From the NCBI GenBank assembly GCA_008508345.1, contig QNGE01000848.1, forward strand, positions 153,020-217,019: a DNA stretch of 64,000 nucleotides. Direction: 5' to 3'. This stretch comes from Paragonimus westermani (taxonomy: Eukaryota > Platyhelminthes > Trematoda > Plagiorchiida > Troglotrematidae). Under the pieces are notes generated by a model. That model ran no database searches. It was not told where the DNA came from and worked only from the letters and a program-made list of their open reading frames with translations. The stretch's first letter is position 1, and the number at the start of each line of letters is the position of its first letter. Position numbers and translations under genes: made by a program. This document shows, in pieces, positions 1-9,800 of this stretch.

Positions 1-460
1 GATTGCCGGTTATACAGCGACTGCAACTTCCGGTGACACAAGACGTAAGCAATCTCCTTGACATACTTAGGCGGGCCCACCAGATTGCGCGAACACATCT
101 GGAGACATCGTACAAGCATCAAAAAGACTATTACGATGAGAGGGTATTTGGGGTCCCTCTGAAGGTTGGCGAAAGGGTGTGGTTGCTCGACACGGTTCCG
201 AGCCTGGGAGTCCTAGTGAACATGTATAAACAATGGAGAGGGCCGTATGTTGCCAAGAGGATAATTTCGAGGGCAACCTGCCAAATTAGTGAACTGACAG
301 GAACCAACAGACAGCCTGGGGAACATCACCGGACGTCCCCGAGGTCTGGATAGAAGTCGAAGTTCCGAACTCGCTAGACATAGGCGAGGCACTGGGGATG
401 GTGCTCAGCGAAGAGGGGAGCTGTGTAACGCGTGACCGAAACTAGTTAACGTGCATGGAC
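1..460 (+). mobile_element. Tail of a Ty3/gypsy retrotransposon pol
   Basis: The open frame at 3-353 reads like the C-terminus of a gypsy integrase: a basic, tyrosine-rich linker (SYKHQKDYYDERVFG), a VGERVWLLD block, then QWRGPYVAKRII, the GPY/F module that ends many gypsy integrases, and a final EHHRTSPRSG. No ATG opens it because the element is cut by the left window edge. It is better preserved than the element that follows it. Confidence 0.75.
3..353 (+). pseudogene. Integrase C-terminal domain (GPY/F module), gypsy
   Basis: A 116-codon open stretch with the WRGPY motif at about residues 79-83, preceded by the usual DYYDERVFG linker. It would bind DNA at the end of the integrase in the pre-integration complex. 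It is a fragment: zinc-binding and catalytic domains would be left of the window. Confidence 0.7.
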
Positions 461-470
461 CATCGTCCCA

Positions 471-806
471 GTGGAAAGCAAAGAAAACGTGCAACGGTTC
501 GAGGTTGCCAGGCTTGGGCAAGCGGCGGAGTCTTTCGCGTTCGCTATTACTCTGCAAGAATTAATGGACAGGACACTATCAGAATTGGACTGCGAATCAA
601 AAACGCAGTTGCTGTCAGAGCGGATTACTGAAGCTCTCGCGATGGCCGTTCAGGACCAATTCCTTATTGACCATCTCGCACGGCGGAAGGACCTTGATAA
701 GCATGTGAAGGTGAAGCGGGAGTTTGGAGTTACGTCCATAGCTTTGACGGATGTGAACTACACTAAGGACGGACACAGATTAGAGAGGCAGAAGGCAGTG
801 TGGTAG
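471..806 (+). pseudogene. Gag-like relic of the gypsy element
   Basis: The 111-codon stretch contains ARLGQAAESFAFAITLQELM and, later, AMAVQDQFLIDHLARRK, which resemble capsid-region text of flatworm-type gypsy gags (degradation-prone family, so by pattern only). It opens on GTG, so no true start is present; the frame runs on upstream without ATG. Confidence 0.55.
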
Positions 807-859
807 CTGGCAGCCGGTACAGCTGTAGTGAGAAGAACACCACGGGTAGACACCACGAT

Positions 860-912
860 AGACAAAGAAACTGCTTCAACTGTGATGAAAAGGGGCAGTG
901 GAATAGAGTGTT
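860..912 (+). pseudogene. Decayed CCHC zinc knuckle
   Basis: In the second frame the text CFNCDEKGQWNRVF is visible. It keeps the first two cysteines of a C-x2-C-x4-H-x4-C nucleocapsid knuckle, but the histidine is Q and the last cysteine is lost. It lies between the gag-like and protease-like pieces, as expected. Confidence 0.55.
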
Positions 913-1014
913 CAACTCGTCGGTTCAAGAGGTTTGAAAACAGTTTTCCACGATTGTTGTCTTGTTGGGCGGATCAACTAGTAGTGGGAGTTGTTGAGAG
1001 AGTGGGCTTCATAT

Positions 1015-1310
1015 ACAAGGGTTGCAATTGACGGAAAGATAGAACGATACTTGGTTGATATAGGGGCGGCCATTTCGTCGATTGCTCGTGTAAGGAAACA
1101 AAACGTAAAACCGGCATATATGATTAAAAGGACAGTTGGAGGCCATTGTCTACTAGTTGATGGTGTGGGGGTACGTATTGTCAGCTATATCGTTAAGTAC
1201 ACTTGCACTGTGTTCTCAGAGACTAGGCAGACGATCCTGGCAGCCGCTTTTCTCGCTCCGACAAGTGTGATGATTGACCTAAAGCTCAGAAAGCTGTCAA
1301 CCATGTACGA
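1015..1310 (+). pseudogene. Retropepsin-like protease relic
   Basis: The frame reads IERYLVDIGAAISSI, the active-site region of retroviral-type aspartic proteases, with D-I-G (1057-1065) in place of the usual D-T/S-G. The catalytic aspartate is kept but the following residue is changed, so activity is doubtful. Confidence 0.6.
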
Positions 1311-1545
1311 TAGTCTGACACTCAGAGGACAATACCAGAATATATCCAACCGAATACACATAGCAAAAACCGCCGTTTGCACAACCTTCTTACTGCAGTT
1401 CATGGTCGAGAAATACGCTGAGTTATTCACTAACAACGATAATCCGTACGCCTGTTGCAGTCAGATTACATATGAAATACCTACAACTGGAACATTTCGG
1501 CGGCGTAAAATATCCGTTAATCTTGAACGGAAAACGAAAAGTTGA

Positions 1546-2242
1546 ATGCAAAACATGCTGGATGAGGATGTCATCAAAGACGCCAACAGTCCATATAATT
1601 TGTCTTTCTTCCTGGTGATGAAATTTAACAGGAAATACCACTTTTTTGTACTCTAGAAGACTGGGTGGGGCTACGTAGAATAGCAGCTGTGCCAGTACTG
1701 TCCATCGCCGATATTTTTGATAAGTTGCAAAGGGCGAAGATCTTCGCACTGTTGAACTTACGTTCCGGATACTAGCAGGTAACAATCAAACCCACGGATG
1801 ATGAGAAAATCACATTCACGGTGAGTGAAAACAATGTCAATTAAAGTGTATGCTGTTTGGATTATTCGGGGCATCATTCACAATCAGACGCCTGATGGTT
1901 CAGTGTGTAAAAGGACTGGATAATGTGGCGGTATATCGAGATGATGTTGTGGTAGACAGTAATACAGAATCTGAACATGTCGCCAATCTGGATGTTATCT
2001 TAAATCAAATTAATAACTCAGGACTCCGGACTAACGCCAGTAAGTCATCGATGGTGCCACTCGGGCACAAGTTGGGTCGAAAACAAAATCAACGCTTCAC
2101 CTGGAAAAATAATGATAGTCAGAAAATCCGTGGCCCGAATTCTAAGCTCACACTGAGACGATTTCTAGGTCGAGCAGGATACTACAGTCAGCTCCTTGAA
2201 ACTTTTCACTCCAGTACATCACGATCGTACGAATTTCTTTGA
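1546..2242 (+). pseudogene. Gypsy reverse transcriptase relic
   Basis: From 1546 the text runs MLDEDVIKDANSPYN, then frameshifted pieces, then from 1850 a frame with GLDNVAVYRDDVVVDSN. The catalytic box, normally Y-x-D-D with a hydrophobic or small x, is Y-R-D-D at 1934-1945. Several stops and shifts break the domain. Confidence 0.75.
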
Positions 2243-2299
2243 AGAGACGGGTAATTTGAATAGACCGACGATGCCCAGATAGTAGTCACACGAGCGCCA

Positions 2300-2720
2300 C
2301 GAGAGATGAACCAGTAACAACTATCGCCGGAACTTTCGAATACGAAGGAAACGTTCGTCGTAGCAGCATATTCCAGTGACCATGGCACTGAGACAGTACT
2401 CAAGCACAAAGAAGAAATAATCGAATATGCCAGCACAGTCCTGACCTCAACGGAGCAGAAGTACTAAATCATTGAGAACGAATGTATGTTAATCGCCTGA
2501 GCACCGGATAAGTGGAGGTCGTATTTGTTAGGACAACGGTTCCACGTGGAGAAGATTCACAAACCTCAAGGGTGGACCAGGACTGTGAGGGATCCGACAG
2601 GCAAATTAATCCGATGGGCATTGTGTTTGCAGGAATATGATACACTGCGACCGACTATGTGCCCGGATCTGGCAATTGCGTCGCTGATTTTTCCTCTCGA
2701 GTTCAAAGGGACTTTCGGGG
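2300..2720 (+). pseudogene. Gypsy RNase H relic
   Basis: Text such as EEIIEYASTVLTSTEQKY (ends at a stop near 2466) and, from 2525, LGQRFHVEKIHKPQGW corresponds to the YASRVLSPAE...TDHKPLEW region of gypsy RNase H. The TDH aspartate region is altered to KIH, so the catalytic centre is damaged. Confidence 0.7.
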
Positions 2721-2879
2721 TTGACAGCTTAGTAATGGAGCAGGACCCACAAACACTAGTGCGTCTACAGCGTCAGGACGAGATACTGCGGAAGATGGTT
2801 GGAGCTCTGGCAACAGGGGTGTGGATCCCAACAAATACCGAGTTTGGAGAGCTGAAAGTGATCGCTTCTTAATAGAGAG

Positions 2880-3520
2880 GAATTGGCTTGAACAGTTCGG
2901 GCGTAGTAACCTGACAGTGTGACGTTCGTTACTCCCGTATAGCAGTTATCTCGAGACAACTGAGGGTAAACCGGAAGCAAAGTCCCATGAAATGGCACAC
3001 TCCGGACGCAACAGGAAATGCAATCTGCTGCAATATACAGCACGTAAACCGAAGATGAAAGAGGACTTGACAGCTTACATGCTTCCATGCCAACAGCGTC
3101 AGCTACTGGAAGGCGACAGTGAGTGAGCCAAGCAACTCTTACGACCGATACCGGTCTTTTAAATCGGCGAACTCTGTTCGGCATGTCTTATGGGCCCATC
3201 TTCACCGAGTGCTCGTGGTAACCAGTGCGTTCTGGTCATGACAGAACATTTTATCTGTCGGATCGAAGCGAATGGTGCTCAAGACCAAAAAGCACCTACG
3301 GTGGGAGACATGGCGATGAAACATATCGGAGTCATAGCGTACCAAAGGCGATCTTCGCGGACTGAGGACTGTGCTCTGAAAGTGAGGGGTTTCGAACAGG
3401 CTTGCAGAAACGGTGAATCAAGCGTATTCGAATGACACCATATAACCCACTGAATGTAAAAAGCGAACGATCAAGGACTGGTTATCAGCTAGGGGAGACG
3501 AATGAGAGTCCGCATTACCA
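2880..3520 (+). pseudogene. Gypsy integrase relic
   Basis: An HGHFGR-like remnant (HSGRNRK) and CQQRQ near 3.0-3.1 kb mark the HHCC zinc-binding region. From 3190 the frame reads GPSSPSARGNQCVLVMTEHF, the start of the catalytic core, where the first catalytic aspartate of the usual TDHF is E (TEHF). Frameshifts continue to about 3.5 kb. Confidence 0.65.
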
Positions 3521-3799
3521 CTGATTTTATTGGCCCACCGCGCACCTGTTCAGGCCAGCACGAAAAAATAGTCATATCAGATGATGTGCGGTAGAACCCC
3601 TCGACTTTTGCTGGATCAGTACATTGGATTATGGCTACAGTGCAGTGATTTTTTTTGAGAAGTGGTTGCAGAAAGAAAAGCCGAACGAAATCTGGAGGCG
3701 CCACAAGTATACATAAAATACCAGTCGGTAGCACACCCGCTCGGCAAAGCTAGAGCGTTCAATCTAGGAGAAAGGATGGAATATTGAGATCACTGGAGC

Positions 3800-4110
3800 G
3801 CAGGTGCCAGCGACCCACGCTTAAGAAAACTTCTGCTCAAATGGAACGATCCGTATTCGATAATTTCTAAACGGATCCCGGTATCCACGATCAAGATGGA
3901 TGGCAAGACGAAATGAGTGCATGACAATGGGCTAGTAAAGTGGCAGGATATACCGGCGCAGCACATACAAAGGAGATCAATGAGCCAAGAGGCGCCGTCC
4001 GGACAGAGCTTGTCAGCAGGTGCAAAGGAACCAAGAAACTTCAGAAGGGAGAGGTGTCTTTTATGATAAGTTTTACACACCAGGATTTCTGTATAGACCA
4101 CTCCGCGTGC
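3800..4110 (+). pseudogene. C-terminal end of gypsy integrase (second copy)
   Basis: In plus-strand translation the text LKWNDPYSIISKRIP is followed by DGKTK and NGLVKWQDIPAQHIQRR, with intervening stops. It corresponds to the GPY/F module and tail, and gives the element a plausible pol end near 4.1 kb. Confidence 0.5.
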
Positions 4111-5270
4111 TGGTGAGTTATCTTTTTCGGTTCCCTTAGCCTGTTAACCTTGTGCCACTTGTGCCCTTTTATTTCGAAAATCGGTTAAGTCGTTCACCGA
4201 AATTGAACGACTAATTGCGTCGACTTTAATGTAATTCAAAAGTTACACGCAACGTTAAGCTGACTTGTTTGATCTGTTGCGCACGTGCGAATTTGTGCTT
4301 GATGGCACCCTGCCTATGTTAATTGACCTGTCTGCCTTGCCGTTTGCCGAACAGTTTGAGGTGCGGTTACCTGTGATCGACTAACCATACTGATCCGCTC
4401 AAATGGCGTTAAGTTTGTTCCGACTGTGTTTACAGCCGTGGAAGCGATTCGGTGACTTCCTTAGTCTTGAATTATCATGCATACATTTCTGCCGGAGAGC
4501 TAAGACGGGCCAACTACGTAGGCAGAACTAAGCGATCGGGTCAATAAACGCATTTCAGTTTGTGTCCGCAAAACGCTCACGGATTGCATAAAGGCTCAAT
4601 CAGGTCAGAATGTAGCAAGTCGTGAAGAACCGGTGTTACTAGTCTCTCGACTCTTACCGCTATTGACTTAAATTGGTCCTGGAGAAGACCCTTCGGGTAT
4701 GGTATGCAATGAGGTCAAAAGCTTCGCCAGTTTACGATGACGGTAATAGTTAACGATTGGAAACCACCCGTTTGCTTACGGAACGACTAGTTCGTAACAG
4801 AATACCCATCGATGGTTGTTGATTTTGGTTTTTACAGACTGCAGTGTCTATCTGATGAGAGGCAACGAGTTGTGCTAGAAAGATACAAAAAACCGCATCT
4901 TACTTCTCTGTTCAAATTCGCCGCGAGAAAAATGTTGTTTTGTTTTCTAAATATTCTCACGTGAAGTCGACATTGTTATTCAAACGATATTGTGGTCAGC
5001 GTGGATCACTAAATTGAGCAATTAGGTATAATGAGAAGATTTTCCTTGATTTGTGCATTCTCTTTTTTTAAACTGTCAACAGGGAAAAAAATTCGCCGGC
5101 TGCGAACCACTAAATTCTTTGACTTCTTAAGCAAGTTTATACGAAGGAAGTTGAAATGCATGTCAAAATCTCAGTTATAATTAACTTCGTATGCAAACCT
5201 TATAGACATAGCCTAATGACGACTTAGCCGGCATGGTGACCATAGACAAGGCGGACTGAGAGTCCAAATA

Positions 5271-5881
5271 GTGACCATCCTAAGTGTAACACAAAAGTTC
5301 CATGCAAATAATATACCGAATCACAGCATATTGACAAAAGAGAAGTCTCAGAAAGTGTGCGAATTCTGCTGTAAGATCATCAGTAGAAGTACGATTGAAG
5401 TGAAACTGTTTGAGCGTCATGCACAGCATGGATTGAGAACATCCCAATCACAACATTCCTGAGAATGATCACCATATGTGGTCATTATGTTGTATATTCA
5501 CAAATTCTACTTCCACTTGAACGTTGCTGTCAATGTTGATTGATGAGTGCCTCTAACCATATACCAACGTGCAACTGAACGGATCAACACAAATATGTCA
5601 CAACCTGACAGTCAGATTTCACGTGAAAAGGTCAAGAGAAACAAATATCGGTACAGTCAAATTTCAAATCATCTGATCATAACAACAAGATGTCAGGATG
5701 CATTTCAAATGAGCAACGGCAACCAGAAGTAGCCAGTCAGATTCCAAGCCTAAAGGTCATTCCACCATTGTATACAAAGTTGGGCATTCATCGACCGACA
5801 CCAGCCATAACGCTTGAACCTATACATTCAAACTTTCGTGCACAAATGGTATCAACTTGTGTGGTGATAAAAAGTTTGTAA
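5271..5881 (+). pseudogene. Small zinc-finger-like coding relic, unidentified
   Basis: Three short frames (5271-5462, 5547-5732, 5690-5881) in two phases make up a stretch with few T-rich runs. The first contains VCEFCCKIISRSTIEVKLFE then RHAQHG. This resembles a C2H2 finger (C-x2-C ... L-x-E-x-H) in which the first histidine is F and one residue is inserted. No family could be named. It may be a transposon or gene relic, or chance. Confidence 0.25.
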
Positions 5882-6540
5882 TTTAAATGCCAAATTCGGC
5901 AATTACCGAATTCTGAAACCATCAAACCCAACTACAAAATCTACTTCTATTTCCGTCATTTGGAACACAATGCTTCATAATCGAATGTTTATCTATTCGT
6001 ATTTTTGCTTGCGCTAGTACGTCGAGTTTTCAGATACAGAAACTGCACAAAACCCAAAATTAACCGGCTCAGGTTAGATATGACAATGTAGAATGATATT
6101 CGTAGCACTTCGATCATTCTCAGAACTTGAAAGCCAATCGAACCTTTCATAGCTAGATTGATACACAGGAGCACTCTGGTTATGCTGGATACTTCCATCA
6201 CCCGTTCGGTTTAACGCAACCTTCACACCATCGGAAACCAGATAGAAATGTTTGTTCGACCGTTCAGACAAACAACTCGTCTAGTGGTATCATTCACTGT
6301 CCACAGAGCAATCGCGTTTATGTTCGGTAGGACACTCAAGCCATTGAGGACAAACAGGGGACTGCAATTATTGATAGAACGAAGATAAGCACACCGTATT
6401 CAGGCCGGCATGATTACCTACTTTTCTTTAAATACCCAGACAGAGAAGCTGATCAGCACAACTAAGGAACGATCATTAACTCATCGGGGGCTGTTCTGAG
6501 TGTGTACACAATTGTGCGTACTGTAGGGAATGCAACTCCA

Positions 6541-6568
6541 TTATACATATATATATATATGTATACAC
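6541..6568. repeat. Short AT-dinucleotide palindrome
   Basis: A perfect TA-type run flanked by tataca/tgtata, self-complementary over about 24 bp. Probably a simple repeat. Confidence 0.6.
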
Positions 6569-6693
6569 TTGCATTAGCAAAGTTTGCATGGCACAAAAGC
6601 AAATGCTTGCGTACGTTCAAATTGTGTGGCTTATGCGGTTATTTTGAAACAAACGGTAATCAAATAACATAACTTATTTTTGTACGATCTTAC

Positions 6694-6805
6694 CAGTGTA
6701 GTTGATGACAGTCCAATTACTTCAAGCAACCCATCATCGATACGTGGTGGTTTGAATCCAGCCGTGGCAGGTGCGTGACCCCAAGGGAGTGTACCAGATC
6801 CATAT
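6694..6805 (-). CDS. DGKZ: DGK exon 8: PWG...DDGLLEVIG segment
   Basis: A 112-bp exon, one base plus 37 codons, between CGCACAG and GTAAGA. It reads [17 protein letters not shown] then [20 protein letters not shown], matching the C-terminal accessory-domain block (PWG...HDDGYLEVIGFT) of DGK zeta/iota. It ends in phase 0. The next block of the family (GGHGERL...VDGEP) should follow at lower coordinates; I looked for it on the minus strand of 1-6693 and did not see it, so it probably lies beyond the window edge. Confidence 0.96.
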
Positions 6806-9800
6806 CTGTGCGTATAAAAATGGCAGGTGGCTAACATGTCACTAGGTGAATAAACTGCAGCAGATTTTAGTAAAAAGCTGCCACTTTGTCTAAGTGGTCG
6901 AGGTTTTCAGTTGCTAATCCTTTACAAGTGAATGCCACATTTCCGGAACAACAGAAATGGTCACCTATCGGGACAATTTGAAGACAATTTGAAAACCTAT
7001 GGGGACCGGAAAAAATTACGGGCGCCTGAGAACCACTTAGACTTTGTCGCAATGGGGGAGGGAGAAAAACCATGTGTGACGGTACACTGGGTTCGGGTCA
7101 GTTTGACCGAATGTCACACGACTGAATACTGTCTGACTGTCCACACCCAAACAGGAGTAGTCTCGGCAAACGTTCTCAGACCCTAGATCGTGTAATTAAT
7201 AGACTGGTATGGTCTTCTCTGGGCTACTGTGAGTTCTAAGCTAAGTGAGATTCCCGGATAAAAGTCACACTCACATACGCAAAACTAGTTTCTCGATGTA
7301 ATTAATCTGTAGTACGTGAAATGCAATCAGTATGCAACGCCAGCAGGTATCAGATATGGAAAACAGTGTTGGGAAACAAATTTCAGTTTGCTCGAAATCC
7401 AGTTCTTGCTCAGCCCAATTTTTGCTGTGTTAACCAGGTTTTCCGAAAACGGCAACTCAGTCGTATTCACTGAGGTCATATACCGATGAATAACTTACTA
7501 GGAATCCGAAGGACTGACTGGTTTTTCCATTATTTGTAACACCCGAGGGAGAGATGGGACATTTATTCCATTATGGCTAAAGGATTTAATCTGTCTTTGT
7601 GGCGGAAATAACTAACGTGGTTGTCATTATACTTGGTATGAAATACACGCACAGTCAGCCTCCGAGCTCGCGATCGGTAACAGTTACACGTGTTTTCTTA
7701 AGAAGTCTTCACAAATTCTGCGCATTTTTATGATATATGATCAAGGCCGTCTGAGAGAATATGGAGAGGGCCGGTGAGACAACGAGATGAACAACGGCTT
7801 GGTCATATAATGAAATTGGTCTTGCTGTAATATAATTGATCGATCACCTAGAACATGGTCTTACATAAAAAAGATAGCATTTATCAGTTGCTCTATTTTG
7901 ATGACCCACTGTTATCTATCGAATATGACTCACAGCGTTAGATCGTCGACGTAAAGTACGTTATCGTCTTCAATGGTTCTATATTTGATTGAGATAAAGA
8001 TTTTGTAAGGCACTTCTACCTGAGTAAGAGAACTAGTTCGGCTTGTCGTTCTTACTGTAAACTTTCCTACCTAGTGGGAACTGTTTGAGTGTAAGAAGTT
8101 GTGACTAGAAATCCCACTAAACTCCAAAGGAAACCTGTGCAGTTTGAAATCCATCGTTACTTGACAAACGTGGTACTATCTGCTCTGACGAGGTGTTGGT
8201 CTTGGATAACTGATGCGTTCTTTTGTCAGAGAATATCGATCACTGTGAAATTCCTGATTTAATTTGCTTTATTCACTTACAAATCAGGTTGTTATCTACA
8301 ATGCATAACTTTTCACGGAAAACTAGCTACAGCAATGTAGGTACATCTGACGATATACGATAGTGTAATGTGAGTGAACCTGTAAAGGGGTTTCGTGCAT
8401 ATCAAACGATAAATTCTGGAATGTTTGAGTGTTTGCTTTCTGTTCACAAACCAGCACAAAAACTTTCGGCCAAGAAAAATAAAAAAAGAACTTCAAAGTT
8501 TTAGTTCCACAGTAAAACGAGCGGAACTTAAGATAGAGATTCGCAGTGAATGACATCAAGTTGAACTGAACGCTTATGCAGCTGTATTTTGACAACAAAT
8601 TTGGTTGAAATTCGTACAGATTTACTGGTGGCTGAAACAGAAAATGACAATGCTGAGGGTAAATAACTATCTGTAGACAGCTTCTCAGCGAACCATTGTT
8701 GAAACTGATAAGCTGCGTAAGTCAGGTGCTGTAGGTGTGATAGTTGTTTCTATGAGCAGTGTAGACTTAACTGAATTGAGGCCGTAGAATCTTCTGGGAG
8801 AGGTAAACAATACTGCCACTCTATGAGGCAGTTCGATGGTGTTTTTGAGAACGTGTCTTGCCCGAGCTATGGTATGTTGATTCACTTATTACATTATTGT
8901 CAGGACATTTTGGAAGAGTGGTCAAATGGTGTATCATATCACCTGAATTCGAGGAATATATGACAGAAAACCCTTGCTCACCCTTGTGTCACTATATCAT
9001 CAAAGCGCGCTGAGGCAGCATGGAATACAGTCAAAATTAATGGTCTTTTGAAGAAATGGGGTGACTGGCGGCAAAGTGGAGAAGCCGCCAGAAAACAATA
9101 AGCCAAGCGAACCGTTTGACAAACTCGATTGCCGCCGCCGATATCGAGAGTAGAGTAGGTAGAATGCCATTAAAGTACATCGGAACTGGACAGGGCTAGT
9201 TGACAGACTAAGCTTCTCAAGATAACGGCTTGTCTGCGGAAGTCCAGTGGGCACACTGACAGTTAAGGTACATATCGAAAACAGTCAGTTTGGAAACTTA
9301 TGAAAGTATTCAAAGAACAGAGGGTTAGTCTCCCAGGCGTGTGACAGATGAGTTTGATAAAGTGTCATTAGGAAGGAGGACACAATTATGGGACCCATTA
9401 TGAGTCTTATGTAATTATCTCGCAGCAACAGTTATCATGTTGTGCTTTGCGATTAGATCCTCTAGTTATCAGCGCTAGGGAGGAGGATATTAACAACGCT
9501 TGATACTGCTGTTTTATTAGACAGAATGGAAATGTTGGATAAGAACTAGCTGAACAATCCAGAGTTGGATAGAAAAATATTGTAAGTTATTGTGTCGAGC
9601 TAATCCAGTTGCAAAACCCAAGGTGCAGATGGAAGTCACCTCCGACAGTATGTCATTAGATCGAGCTTACGGCGCTTTCTTTGGGGTTATTTCTGTGGAT
9701 TTGAGACCACGGCAGTAAACTCGCCAAACAGTCGGGATTAGTTGAATAGAAAACATTTTTTATGCTGTCTACTGTCGACGGTATTGTACAGACGAAGAAT

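Larger units (their letters stand above)
471..4110 (+). mobile_element. Near full-length, heavily decayed Ty3/gypsy element
   Basis: Pieces of gag, zinc knuckle, protease, reverse transcriptase, RNase H and integrase occur in canonical gypsy order on one strand, in shifting frames with many stops. No LTR pair or flanking target duplication was recognised. The copy cannot encode a functional polyprotein. Confidence 0.8.
4111..6693 (-). other. Downstream intron sequence of the DGK gene
   Basis: Exon 8 ends with a good GTAAGA donor, so this stretch should be intron on the minus strand. It contains a short plus-strand zinc-finger-like relic near 5.27-5.88 kb and a small AT palindrome at about 6.54-6.57 kb; otherwise nothing recognisable. 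Confidence 0.7.

Noticed and set aside
6932..7186. An 84-codon plus-strand frame next to exon 8
   Set aside because: No recognisable domain on either strand, and it overlaps a similar-length antisense frame. Chance is the best explanation.
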